This document shows positions 47,168-56,156 of a stretch of DNA of 64,000 nt, piece after piece (position 1 is the stretch's first letter; the number at the start of each line of letters is the position of its first letter). Where the stretch lies: the NCBI RefSeq assembly GCF_003048595.2, contig NZ_CP049270.1:1798001-1862000 (forward strand). Direction: 5' to 3'. This DNA is from Campylobacter concisus. Lineage in GTDB: Bacteria > Campylobacterota > Campylobacteria > Campylobacterales > Campylobacteraceae. Below the pieces are notes generated by a model. That model was not told where the DNA came from. It saw only the letters and a list, made by a program, of their open reading frames with translations, and did not search any database. The translations under genes and the position numbers were made by a program.

Positions 47168-47436
47168 TTATTTGCAAACAAAGCTACTAGCCTTGCTCGC
47201 GTCACCGCCCACGTATGTAGCCACCTTTGGATACGCACACACTAGAAATTCCTTGTCAGCATAGCTCTTGCTCTTAGCTAGCATACTCTTTGGCGCTTCG
47301 CCCCTTCATTCCACACCGTATCTATCATCTCGTTGTTTAAAATTTTCACATCTTTTAAGCTCTCGTATCCTGTCTTATCAATGATAAAAGCCGTGCTACA
47401 CAAGTACTAGTGCGTAAAAAGTGAAATTTTATTCAT
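47168..47436 (-). pseudogene. Small remnant of an exported protein, tannase/feruloyl-esterase-like end
   Basis: Starts MNKISLFTH then an in-frame TAG; resumes with IIDKTGYESLKDVKILNNEM, shifts frame near 47300, and ends EFLVCAYPKVATYVGGDAS and KASSFVCK with stop at 47168-47170. The CxYPKVxxYxGxxD...FxC ending resembles the C-terminus of fungal-type tannase/feruloyl esterases. Much of the gene must be deleted. It lies in the same strand as a tannase-like gene two genes upstream. Confidence 0.55.
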
Positions 47437-47444
47437 AAAATCCC

Positions 47445-48125
47445 CTAAAATTTTACCTTACTAAACGAGATCTCATTTCTTAGACCAAAGCCGTCAAATT
47501 CATCTATTAGCCCAGCTCGCTCTTTAGCATAAGCTTTGTAGTTTTCGCTATGGCGGTAGCTCTCAAAGCTAGCCTCATCTTTGTAAATTTCAACCATCAC
47601 CCACTTGTTAGGTGCGTCCTTTAGGCTAAATGTAAACTGGACAAATGAGCCATCATCTACGCTTTTTTGCATATATTTTTTCACTAGCTTTTCAAATTTC
47701 GCATCGCTTTTTGCCAAAAGGCTTAAATTTGTAATGTGAAAGTAGGCATCTTTTAGCCTCTCTGGCGTTAAATTTTTTGAAAATGCCGCCCGCTTTTTCA
47801 GGCTGATAGCCTTTTTGCTAGCCAAAATCTCAGCGCTCGTACTTGTAAATTTCTTAAAATGCGCCGAGTTTATATACTTTTTATAAGCCGCCTCATCCTC
47901 GTAAAACTCAAGCATGTAAAATAGCTCCGGCTTACTCTTTGCGCTCATGAAAAATATCGCCTGCGTGCCTGGCTCACTCTTTGAGCTAAGGATATTTTCC
48001 CTGCCAAGCTCTTTTAGCAAAGTCTTATTATTTGGTGTCGCTAGTAGCTCATAAAAGCCCACTTTCGCCTCTGCGCTAAAGGCAAAAGTTGCCAAAAATA
48101 CTAATAAAAATAGCTTTTTTATCAT
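47445..48125 (-). CDS. Exported protein with two ABM-like domains
   Basis: 226 residues with signal peptide (IKKLFLLVFLATFAFSAEA) followed by two similar halves. Each has the antibiotic-biosynthesis-monooxygenase (ABM) pattern: FYMLEFYEDEAAYKKYINSA in the first and WVMVEIYKDEASFESYRHSE in the second. ABM domains occur in quinol monooxygenases and haem-degrading enzymes; a periplasmic tandem form is unusual. AGGAG supports ATG 48125. It lies 16 bases after the tannase-like gene, so probably one operon. Confidence 0.75.
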   Translation of the reverse strand: MIKKLFLLVFLATFAFSAEAKVGFYELLATPNNKTLLKELGRENILSSKSEPGTQAIFFMSAKSKPELFYMLEFYEDEAAYKKYINSAHFKKFTSTSAEILASKKAISLKKRAAFSKNLTPERLKDAYFHITNLSLLAKSDAKFEKLVKKYMQKSVDDGSFVQFTFSLKDAPNKWVMVEIYKDEASFESYRHSENYKAYAKERAGLIDEFDGFGLRNEISFSKVKF

Positions 48126-48141
48126 CAAAACTCCTATAAAT

Positions 48142-49578
48142 TTATCTTTCTACCACTCTTTTAATCCAAGCAAAAAGCTCATCAAGGTCGTAGTCACCGC
48201 CATGCCCTTGCCCCCAGGCTGCTTCAAAATCAACCTCTTTGCCAGCATTTTTAAGCGAGAGTGCGAGCATAGCAGGCACAGCAAGGGCTAGGTCTGTGTC
48301 GTTTGTGCCCTGCCTTATGCGGTAGAATTTCGCTGCGTTTTTGTTTGCGGTGTAGTTCATCGCATTCATCATTTTTATGATCTTCTCATCAGCCATCTCG
48401 CCCACGCTACGCTCTTTTGCAAATTTAGTAAAGTGCTTTGCAGGCGTTTTACTATCACCAAAAAGGTCGTTTTCAGCATTTTCAAGAGCAAGGCCGTCAA
48501 AGGCGACTACTGCTTTGGCACGTTTTAGTGAGGCAATGAAGTCATCAAATTTGACCACATATCCAAGCTCGCAGCCCTGCGTGTCAAGGGTGATAAATTT
48601 AGGCGTGAGCGTGCTTTTATCGCTGCTTTTTGTAGCGGTAAATGCCCTTTGTAGCAGTGAGTTTATATACTCTTTGAAGCTACCATCGCCATTTTCATCA
48701 AGGCTTAGCGCGTGGCCTTTGGCGTCTTTTAAATTTAGCGAGTTTAGATAGGCTGGAAATTTGGCTTTTAGCTCACGTGAGAGCTCTTTTTGCGTGGCGT
48801 TTAGCTCGCCTGATATCGTCTTTGGCTTTTTGCCCCTGTCGTTAAAACTAGCTGCGTCAAAGTTTGAAAAGTCTATCCTTTCAAATTTATCCAAATCCCC
48901 AAACATCCACTCGTAAGCCTCGTCCTCACGCTCTAAATTTGTCACAGGGCAGTAGGCTGAAGCGGCGTAAATTTGATCATCCGCCTTTGCAGCTCCTAGC
49001 TCTTTAAGATATGGCTCATACTCTTTTGCCCCTGCGCTAACGCCCAGAAGTGCTGACATCGCGCCGCCTGTGCTCGTGCCGTTTGATATGATCTTATTTG
49101 TGTCGCCTGGCATAAATTTGTCGTTAAATTTAAGATATCTAACAGCCGCTTTTAGATCGACTATCGCAGCTGGCGCTTTGCCGATAAATTTCTCGCCATC
49201 TTTTAGCGTCCTGCCTCTAGCGCCAACGCTCGCCACGATGTAGCCTCTAAGAAGCGCCTCAAGGGTGGCATTTGGCTTTTCGTTTTTAATTTCTGGCTTT
49301 TGAGGCATTGCGCTCATATAGCCACCAATAGCATTTGGCATAAAAATAGCTGCCTTTTGGTCGCTAAATTTACCCTCTGGCACATAAAAATTTAGCACCT
49401 GATAGTCACTAACTGGCTTTGCCACATAGACTATGCCCTCATAAGCTCTAAATTTAAGTATCCTATCGCCAACTTGCACGCTTTTTAGCTCAAACTTGGT
49501 CTCGTCAAATTTAAGTTCATTTCCAAAGCAAGCACCTACTAAACAAACCCCTAAAATAGCAACTCTAACGCCTTTCAT
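48142..49578 (-). CDS. Exported tannase-like alpha/beta-hydrolase
   Basis: 478 residues with signal peptide ending GACFGN, and an alpha/beta-hydrolase fold with nucleophile motif NGTSTGGAMSALLG, an oxyanion region VASVGARGR and late His in WGQGHGGDYD. The arrangement (KAAIFMPNAIGGYMSAMP early, Asp/His late) resembles subtype B bacterial tannase and related esterases acting on phenolic esters. The real substrate is unknown. First gene of a pair with the ABM protein. Confidence 0.75.
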   Translation of the reverse strand: MKGVRVAILGVCLVGACFGNELKFDETKFELKSVQVGDRILKFRAYEGIVYVAKPVSDYQVLNFYVPEGKFSDQKAAIFMPNAIGGYMSAMPQKPEIKNEKPNATLEALLRGYIVASVGARGRTLKDGEKFIGKAPAAIVDLKAAVRYLKFNDKFMPGDTNKIISNGTSTGGAMSALLGVSAGAKEYEPYLKELGAAKADDQIYAASAYCPVTNLEREDEAYEWMFGDLDKFERIDFSNFDAASFNDRGKKPKTISGELNATQKELSRELKAKFPAYLNSLNLKDAKGHALSLDENGDGSFKEYINSLLQRAFTATKSSDKSTLTPKFITLDTQGCELGYVVKFDDFIASLKRAKAVVAFDGLALENAENDLFGDSKTPAKHFTKFAKERSVGEMADEKIIKMMNAMNYTANKNAAKFYRIRQGTNDTDLALAVPAMLALSLKNAGKEVDFEAAWGQGHGGDYDLDELFAWIKRVVER

Positions 49579-49649
49579 GATCTGCCTTTTTATTTTGTCC
49601 TACTTTTTTGCTTTACTAGCCTTGGCGTAGGCTACCAGGGCTTTAGCGC

Positions 49650-50420
49650 CTAGTTATCTTTTGGTTCGTATTTGATCGCGTAGTCAAATTTTGGCTTGCT
49701 TAGGCTAAACTCAAAGCTATCTCTATCGACCGCGCCAACGCAGCAGTGGCTATCATAAAGACGAAGCAAAAACTCCGCCATCTGCTCGCTCGTGTGATAC
49801 TTTTTAAACGCCTTGTCGTAGTCGTAGCTCTCTTTGCTAGTTGCCACCATGCCAAATTCTGTCTTTGTGGCAGCTGGGGCCAGCACTTTTGCCTGCATTT
49901 TCGCCTGCTTATCCTGCGCTAGCTCGTGGTAAAGTCCCTCGCTAAAGGCACTTACGAAAAATTTGCTAGCACAGTATGTGACGGCGTTTGGCACGATCTT
50001 GTAGCCGCCTATTGAGGAGATGTTTATAAGCTGCGTATCTTTGTCTTTATATTTTTTCGTAAAGAGCGTTGAGAGCGTGACAAGTGAGATGATGTTTAAA
50101 TTTATCATCTGCGTGATTTTTTCTAAATTTTGCTCGCCGACCTTGTTATAATCGCCAAAGCCAGCGTTGTTTATAAGCGCTTTTAGCTCAAATTTTTCTA
50201 AATTACGCCAAAGAGAAAGGGCATTTTCTTGCTTTGAAAGATCACAAAGCTCTATAACCACATCGACACCCGAAAATTTAGCTATCTCGCTTTTTAGCTC
50301 TTCTAAAAGCTCGCCACGTCTTGCAATAAGGATCAAATTCTCCCCGCGCCTTGCAAATGCTTTTGCCACGGCCGCTCCTATGCCTGAGCTTGCTCCAGTG
50401 ATGGCGATGTATCTTTTCAC
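49650..50420 (-). CDS. Short-chain dehydrogenase/reductase
   Basis: 256 residues, classical SDR: cofactor motif TGASSGIGAAVAKAF, NNAGF, Ser in NISSIGG and catalytic YCASK. Arg residues after strand 2 (IARRGE) suggest NADPH preference. Substrate unknown. The ATG overlaps the upstream gene by four bases. Confidence 0.9.
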   Translation of the reverse strand: MKRYIAITGASSGIGAAVAKAFARRGENLILIARRGELLEELKSEIAKFSGVDVVIELCDLSKQENALSLWRNLEKFELKALINNAGFGDYNKVGEQNLEKITQMINLNIISLVTLSTLFTKKYKDKDTQLINISSIGGYKIVPNAVTYCASKFFVSAFSEGLYHELAQDKQAKMQAKVLAPAATKTEFGMVATSKESYDYDKAFKKYHTSEQMAEFLLRLYDSHCCVGAVDRDSFEFSLSKPKFDYAIKYEPKDN

Positions 50421-51058
50421 TTAGCATACTCCATAGGGCTATAAATTTTGACACCCTCGCTGTGGTCATCTTGCGCTACTTGCACGATCACTTTAGCGAT
50501 ATCAGCTGCTCTCATCGGACGATACTCGTCAAAAAAGCCTTTTGGGATAAATTTAAACGCCTTTATCGCTAGATACTCGCCAAGTCTAAATTCCTTTCTC
50601 TCAGCCTCGATAAGTGGCAGTCTGGCGATATGAAATGAGCTATAGCCAAGCTCTTTTATCTTTGCTTCTGCTTGACCTTTTGCCTTTAGGTAAAACGAGC
50701 CTGACTTTCTGCTAGCACCTGCGGCTGAAAGTAAAACAAAGCGTTTTGCCCCGCACTCTAAGCCAAATTTAGCGAAATTTATCGGATATGTCACATCGAC
50801 TTTGTAAAACTGCTCTTTGTGCTTTGCCACTTTCATCGTCGTGCCAAGTGCGCAAAAGACATCATCAGCGATAAATGGCACCTCATCTTTTAGCTCGTCA
50901 AAATTTATTACTTTTACTTCAAGCTTTTCGTGAGTAAATTCTAGCTCATGCCTAGCAAGGGCAATAACCTTACTATAATGCTCGCTCACGCATAAATTTT
51001 TTAAAATCTCACTTCCCAAAGCACCGCTAGCTCCAGCTATAAGGGCGATCTTTTTCAT
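50417..51058 (-). CDS. NAD(P)-binding atypical SDR (HTATIP2-like)
   Basis: 213 residues with Rossmann motif IAGASGALGSEILKNL, CALGTTMKVA and a LSAAGASRKSGSFYLKAKG segment where Tyr-x3-Lys sits. This resembles the NAD(P)H-binding HTATIP2/NmrA-like group of oxidoreductases. Substrate unknown. Overlaps the SDR downstream by four bases, so the two are translated together. Confidence 0.8.
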   Translation of the reverse strand: MKKIALIAGASGALGSEILKNLCVSEHYSKVIALARHELEFTHEKLEVKVINFDELKDEVPFIADDVFCALGTTMKVAKHKEQFYKVDVTYPINFAKFGLECGAKRFVLLSAAGASRKSGSFYLKAKGQAEAKIKELGYSSFHIARLPLIEAERKEFRLGEYLAIKAFKFIPKGFFDEYRPMRAADIAKVIVQVAQDDHSEGVKIYSPMEYAK

Positions 51059-51087
51059 ATCTTTCCTTTATAAAATTTAGATAAATT

Positions 51088-52233
51088 CTATCTCGCTAAG
51101 GCAAAAATTTCACTTATGGCCTCTTTTGTATAAATTTGCTCCAAGCCCCTACCCTTGGCATAGTCATAAACTAGTGCCATTATCTCGTCTAAATTTGTCT
51201 CATCAACGCCGATTTCAATAAGGCTTGTTGGCGTGCTGATCTTGCTAAACCACTCTTTTAGCCTCTCTATGCCTGCGTCTGCGTCATCCACGCCAAAAAT
51301 TTCTTTGCCAAAACGCTTAAATGCCTCTAAATTTCTACTCTTATACCACTTCATCCAAGCTGGCATCACCACACTTAGCCCAGCCCCGTGCGCGCAATCA
51401 ACCACCGCACCTATGGCGTGCTCGATCATGTGATTTGGATAAGAGTAGCCAGCTGTGCCAACGTAAGTTAAGCCATTTAGCGCCATCGTAGCAGCCCAGG
51501 CAAACTCGCTTCTAGCGGCGTAGTTTTCTGGCTCTTTTAGCAAAATTTCAGTCGTTTTCATAACGGTTTTTATATTTGCTTCGATGTATAAATTTATGAT
51601 CTCAGGCTGAATGCTCGCCGTAAAGTAGCCCTCGATGCTGTGAGCGATGATGTCTGAGGCTGAATAGACCAAGTACTCCTTGCTAACGCTTGCTTGAAGA
51701 AGCGGATTTATCACTGAAACTTTTGGGTAAAGACAAGCGCCGTGCATGGCAAATTTCTCTTTTGTGGCTTCGTTTGTGACGACTGAGCCGCCGTTCATCT
51801 CTGAGCCAGTTGCTGCAAGCGTTATGATGTCAAAGATCATAAGTGCTTCGCTTGGATCTTTGCCGGTAAAAAAGTCCCAAACGTCGCCGTTATATTTAAC
51901 TCCAGCGGCCACAGCCTTTGCCGTGTCAAGCACTGAACCACCACCTATTGCTAGCACGCTATCGACACCTTGCTTTTTAGCTAAATTTATAGCCTCATTT
52001 ACCTTGCTTAGCACTGGGTTTGACTTCACACCGCCTATCTTGCAAAACTCGATACCATTTGCACTTAGACTCTTTGCTGCGACATCAAAAAGGCCATTTT
52101 TTATAATCCTATCGCTACCATAGATGATAAGCGTCTTTTTAACGCCAAATTCTTTCATATATCTGCCGATATTTTGCTCTTTGTCTTTGCCAAATTCTAT
52201 TTTTGTAGGGTTTAAAAAGCTAAAATTTTGCAT
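51088..52233 (-). CDS. Iron-containing alcohol dehydrogenase
   Basis: 381 residues of the group III ADH family, similar to BdhA/YqhD NADPH-dependent aldehyde reductases. Cofactor site IGGGSVLDTAKAVAAG; metal ligands likely Asp and His in SASDIIAHSIEG, His in NHMIEHAIG and His in DCAHGAGLS. Cytoplasmic reduction of short aldehydes is the usual role. It starts the minus-strand run that includes the two SDR genes. AAGGAG precedes the ATG. Confidence 0.9.
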   Translation of the reverse strand: MQNFSFLNPTKIEFGKDKEQNIGRYMKEFGVKKTLIIYGSDRIIKNGLFDVAAKSLSANGIEFCKIGGVKSNPVLSKVNEAINLAKKQGVDSVLAIGGGSVLDTAKAVAAGVKYNGDVWDFFTGKDPSEALMIFDIITLAATGSEMNGGSVVTNEATKEKFAMHGACLYPKVSVINPLLQASVSKEYLVYSASDIIAHSIEGYFTASIQPEIINLYIEANIKTVMKTTEILLKEPENYAARSEFAWAATMALNGLTYVGTAGYSYPNHMIEHAIGAVVDCAHGAGLSVVMPAWMKWYKSRNLEAFKRFGKEIFGVDDADAGIERLKEWFSKISTPTSLIEIGVDETNLDEIMALVYDYAKGRGLEQIYTKEAISEIFALAR

Positions 52234-52307
52234 AGTTTCTCCTTATTAGTTTTAATGATTATAGTTTTGCAAAGCAAAAATTTTTGTTAAAAATAATGAG
52301 TAGAAAT

Positions 52308-52982
52308 TTAAAAATTTCTTAGTTTGATAGGAAGTTTTGAGATGATTTTTTTAGGATCAAAGCTACTTTTAGCATCAACTAAATTTCCAAAATTTTCACC
52401 TGTGCTAAGAAATTTTTGCAAATAATAATTGCCTCTATATCCAAGGCCATAAAGAATTTCAGACATCAAAGAAATATCTGCTTCATCTAAAAAATCTGCA
52501 TGCACGGTTGTTCTTACTTCAAAATCAAAATTTATCTCAAGCAGATATTTTAGTGTGCTAATAAATTTTTCATATAAATTTGAGCCAGTTATGCCCGTAA
52601 ATTTCTCTTTTGGCGCTTTAAAATCAAGTGCGATATAGTCGATCAGCCCTTCGCCTATCGCCTCTTTTAAAATCTCAATATGAGAGCCATTTGTATCGAC
52701 CTTTAGACAAAAATTTCTTGACTTAACCTCTCTTGCAAGTTTTAAAAACAAAGGATTTGCCGTGCATTCGCCACCGCTAAAGACGATGCCATTTAGCTTA
52801 CCTATGCGGCGATCTAAAAAGTTACAAACCTCAGCCATTTCTATATTGCCATTTGAATTTACAACTTCTATATTGTAGCAATACACGCATCGCATATTAC
52901 AGCCTGCAAACCAAACTACCGCAGCCACTTTGTCTGGATAATCAAGCGTAGTAAATGGCGTTATACTAAAGACTTTATGCAA
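52308..52982 (-). CDS. nrdG: Anaerobic ribonucleotide reductase activating protein
   Basis: Radical-SAM activase that makes the glycyl radical on NrdD. 224 residues with the cluster motif CNMRCVYC (Cys29, 33 and 36 by count), then GGECTANPL. TTG start at 52982 with AAAGG about nine bases upstream. It lies downstream of the split nrdD genes, beyond a hairpin that may reduce read-through. Required only when oxygen is absent. Confidence 0.92.
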   Translation of the reverse strand: MHKVFSITPFTTLDYPDKVAAVVWFAGCNMRCVYCYNIEVVNSNGNIEMAEVCNFLDRRIGKLNGIVFSGGECTANPLFLKLAREVKSRNFCLKVDTNGSHIEILKEAIGEGLIDYIALDFKAPKEKFTGITGSNLYEKFISTLKYLLEINFDFEVRTTVHADFLDEADISLMSEILYGLGYRGNYYLQKFLSTGENFGNLVDAKSSFDPKKIISKLPIKLRNF

Positions 52983-53004
52983 ATTTATGGACCTTTTGAG
53001 ATTT

Positions 53005-53030
53005 AAAAGGCACAGAAGATTGTGCCTTTT
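53005..53030 (-). terminator. Hairpin between the nrdD genes and nrdG
   Basis: AAAAGGCACA-GAAGAT-TGTGCCTTTT, perfect 10-bp stem. On the minus strand it stands between the small nrdD ORF and nrdG, so it may be a leaky terminator setting the NrdG to NrdD ratio. Confidence 0.65.
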
Positions 53031-53067
53031 TTATTTGAGTTTTTGTATTTTTTATTGGCTGCGGTGA

Positions 53068-53238
53068 TTATCTTTTGCAGCAACTTGCGTATTCATCAAA
53101 TTTAATACGCTCTTTATGCTCACCTTTTTTACCAAGGTTAAAGCTCTCAACTGGGCGATGATAACCCATAACACGAGTATAGACTACGCATTTTGTGCGT
53201 TTGTCTTGTACTTTTTCTAAAATTTCTTTTTCTGTCAT
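53068..53238 (-). CDS. Glycyl-radical C-terminal peptide of anaerobic RNR (split NrdD)
   Basis: 56 residues. The segment TRVMGYHRPVESFNLGKKGE matches the glycyl-radical loop at the C-terminus of class III NrdD proteins (usual form RVxGYYRPV...GK...EFK.R). Gly25 is the expected radical site, and Cys17 with Cys53 and Cys54 could help bind zinc. The large nrdD ORF ends without this motif. The peptide has its own AAGGAGAGG site and ATG, nine bases after the nrdD stop, in the same reading frame. The reductase therefore appears to be two polypeptides. Confidence 0.88.
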   Translation of the reverse strand: MTEKEILEKVQDKRTKCVVYTRVMGYHRPVESFNLGKKGEHKERIKFDEYASCCKR

Positions 53239-53247
53239 TTCCTCTCC

Positions 53248-55350
53248 TTATTTGGAATTGTTTTTCTCTTTTTCTATTAATTCTGCATCGCAAAGCGGAC
53301 AAAATTCATGTTCTCCAGCAATGTAGCCATGTTTTGAACAAACGCTAAATACAGGCGTTATAGTGATATATGGAAGCTTATAATTTGAGATTATGCTCTT
53401 TACAAGCTCCTTGCAAGCTTTAGGTGAGCTGATCCTTTCTTTCATATAAAGGTGAAATACTGTGCCACCAGTATATGAAGTCTGAAGATCATCTTGCAAA
53501 TCAAGTGCCTCGTAAGCATCATCTGTAAAATTTGCTGGAAGCTGGGTTGAGTTTGTATAGTAAATATTCTCCCCGCCACCTGCTTGGATGATGTCTGGAT
53601 AGCGCTTTTTATCCTCTTTAGCAAAGCGGTAAGTTGTGCCTTCAGCTGGAGTCGCCTCAAGGTTGTATAAATTTCCAGTCTCTTCTTGAAATGTCCTTAT
53701 CTTATCGCGCAAAAACTCAACCATCTCAATAGCAAAATCACGTCCAAATTTTGTTGAGATATTCTCTTTATCATTTGTGAAATTTCTAAGAAGCTCGTTC
53801 ATGCCATTTATACCGATCGTGCTAAAGTGGTTATTAAAGTGCTTTAGATATCTAGCTGTATAAGGATAAAGCCCTCTATCATACATCTCTTGGATAAATT
53901 TACGCTTCTTTTCAAGTGTCGATTTAGCAAGCTCCAAAAGATAGCTAAGCCTGTTATAAAGTGCGACTTTATCGCCTTTGTAATTGTATCCCAAGCGAGC
54001 CAAATTTATAGTCACAACTCCGATCGAGCCTGTCATCTCAGCACTACCAAAAAGACCACCACCTCGTTTTAAAAGCTCTCTTAGATCAAGCTGCAAACGG
54101 CAACACATAGAGCGAACATGTCCTGGTTTGTAGGCTTTTTCGTTTTCTATCTTGTTGCCATTTTCGTCATAAGTATATTGTGAGCCGATAAAATTTTGAA
54201 AGTAGCTTGAGCCCATTTTGGCGGTGTTTTCAAAGAGCACATCCGCCACTTCACTATCCCAGTCAAAATCCTCTGTAATATTTACCGTTGGTATCGGAAA
54301 TGTAAAAGGCTGCGAGCACTTGTCACCAGCTGTTAAAACCTCGTAAAATGCCTTATCTATGCGTGCCATCTCAGGCTCGAAGTCCTTGTAGGTCATATCA
54401 ATCAAATTTTTTCTGCCACGCTCATTTGCTTTTTTCAAAATTTTCTCGTCTTTTACGTTTGTAAAAAGGTGTATATCATCACTCGTTGGGATCTGATCTC
54501 TTAGGTCGCTTGGGCAAGTGATGTCTATTGTTACGTTTGTAAATGGACTTTGTCCCCAGCGTGCAGGCACATTTAAATTAAAAATAAAGCTAGTGATCGC
54601 CTTTTTGATCTCAGCGTCACTTAGATCATCTTTAAAAACGTAAGGCGCAAGATAGGTGTCAAAGCTAGAAAACGCCTGAGCGCCGGCCCACTCGCTTTGC
54701 AAAATTCCTAAGAAATTTGCCATTTGATAAAGTGCTTCTCTAAAATGCTTTGGAGCTTTGCTCTCAACTCTGCCACGAACGCCGTTAAAGCCCTCGTTTA
54801 GTAAAGCTCTTAGGCTCCAGCCAGCACAATATCCTGTAAGGCAGTCAAGGTCGTGGATATGGTAGTCGCCATTTCTGTGAGCTAGGCCCTCTTCTTTGCT
54901 ATAAACAGCGTCTAGCCAATAGTTTGCTATGACTTTACCGGCGGTATTATTGATGAGTCCCGCATTTGAGTAGCTTGTGTTTGAGTTTGCAGAAATTCTC
55001 CAATCAGTGCCGTTTATATACTCATTTATCGTTTGAGTTGAATTTATGTAAGTCGTATCGTCATTTAGGCCTAAAATTTGCTCACGCTGAAGCTTATGCG
55101 TGTGGCGGTAGAGCATAAAGCTTTTTAAAACGTCAAAATATCCGCTATTAAATAGCTCTTTTTCGATCGCATCTTGGATGTCTTCGACTGTTATCGCGCT
55201 TGATTTTTGAAAGATATCTTGGACAACATTTGTAAAAACTTTCTCATCATAAGCTAAATTTTCGCTAGCAAATGCTTTTTTTATCGCATCTACTATCTTA
55301 TATGCTACAAATTCTTGTCTTGTGCCATCTCGTTTTAAAATTTCACGCAT
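53248..55350 (-). CDS. nrdD: Anaerobic ribonucleoside-triphosphate reductase, main chain
   Basis: 700 residues. N-terminal ATP-cone (REILKRDGTRQEFVAYKIVD), then the class III barrel with DYHIHDLDCLTGYC, GQSPFTNVTIDITCP, MCCRLQLDLREL and GINGMNELLRNF. The end (SVCSKHGYIAGEHEFCPLCD) holds three zinc-site Cys, but there is no RVxGY radical loop; that is encoded by the next ORF. Reduces NTPs to dNTPs without oxygen using formate as reductant in known members. First gene of the run nrdD, radical peptide, nrdG. Confidence 0.95.
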   Translation of the reverse strand: MREILKRDGTRQEFVAYKIVDAIKKAFASENLAYDEKVFTNVVQDIFQKSSAITVEDIQDAIEKELFNSGYFDVLKSFMLYRHTHKLQREQILGLNDDTTYINSTQTINEYINGTDWRISANSNTSYSNAGLINNTAGKVIANYWLDAVYSKEEGLAHRNGDYHIHDLDCLTGYCAGWSLRALLNEGFNGVRGRVESKAPKHFREALYQMANFLGILQSEWAGAQAFSSFDTYLAPYVFKDDLSDAEIKKAITSFIFNLNVPARWGQSPFTNVTIDITCPSDLRDQIPTSDDIHLFTNVKDEKILKKANERGRKNLIDMTYKDFEPEMARIDKAFYEVLTAGDKCSQPFTFPIPTVNITEDFDWDSEVADVLFENTAKMGSSYFQNFIGSQYTYDENGNKIENEKAYKPGHVRSMCCRLQLDLRELLKRGGGLFGSAEMTGSIGVVTINLARLGYNYKGDKVALYNRLSYLLELAKSTLEKKRKFIQEMYDRGLYPYTARYLKHFNNHFSTIGINGMNELLRNFTNDKENISTKFGRDFAIEMVEFLRDKIRTFQEETGNLYNLEATPAEGTTYRFAKEDKKRYPDIIQAGGGENIYYTNSTQLPANFTDDAYEALDLQDDLQTSYTGGTVFHLYMKERISSPKACKELVKSIISNYKLPYITITPVFSVCSKHGYIAGEHEFCPLCDAELIEKEKNNSK

Positions 55351-55646
55351 CGCCCACTCTTTCCGATTTTTTAATATGGAGTTTTAAAGTATAGGACAAG
55401 AAAGCTTAAACAATAGACAACTATTTTATTTTGTTTAATAATATTTATCAAAAAATATAAAATTTTATGAAGTTTTCTTAAAGGATAAATTTACGTTATT
55501 TAAGTATTTTAAATTAATTTTTGATTATTTTACTTAAATAATTATTTTAGTTTTACTTTTTAAAATAGTATATTTAAATTTTTCTTTCATATAGATCTTT
55601 ATTTAATTTATGTCAATACTCGCCGGTTTTCAATAAAGGAGTTTAA

Positions 55647-56089
55647 ATGAAAAAATCACAACCCTCGCTCTAGGTCTACTTTTGGCTGGCTATACAGCAT
55701 CAAACGGCGTAAAATCACCCGAAGATGGCATGATGAAAAGCTTTGCAAAGTGCGCCTTAAAATCAGATAGCACAGTCATTATGCTAGTACCAAGTCGTGG
55801 CTTTCTTGCTGACACGATAGCTAGCGCAACAACCAGTGTTTCAAACAATGACGGAGGCTTTTATAACAATCTAACAGCTGAAATGCAAAAGGGCGTAAAT
55901 GCCTTTGTGATCTACGGCGAAAGCGGCATGAAAACGGAGTCACTTATGGCAAATGTCTTTACAAGGCTAAAAGAGCATAATGTAAATGGCATGCAGTTTT
56001 GCATATCAGCAGGACTAGAAAATAGCGAGAAGCTAAGCAAGCTAGCAGATGAACTTGGTATAAAATTAAGCTTTGTGACACTTCCTTAA
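55647..56089 (+). pseudogene. Former small lipoprotein, frameshifted at its start
   Basis: ATG 55647 with AAAGGAG upstream begins MKK then reads out of frame to a TAG. Adding one A to the run of six at 55650-55655 restores MKKITTLALGLLLAGYTASN and the open frame to 56089. That protein would have a signal peptide, but the lipobox Cys is Tyr (LAGY). The body (MMKSFAKCALKSDSTVIMLV, GVNAFVIYGESGMKTESLMA) is soluble and unknown to me. Either a pseudogene or a slippage-controlled gene. The 296 bases upstream are AT-rich and hold no gene. Confidence 0.6.
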
Positions 56090-56122
56090 ATTTATAAATT
56101 ATAAATTTAATAGACAATTTAA

Positions 56123-56154
56123 AAATTTAAGAGAGAAATTTCTCTCTTAAATTT
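56123..56154. terminator. Bidirectional terminator between the broken lipoprotein gene and nrdA
   Basis: Perfect 13-bp stem (56123-56135 with 56142-56154), AAATTT loop, with A/T runs on both sides. Sits three bases from the nrdA stop. Confidence 0.75.
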
Positions 56155-56156
56155 AC

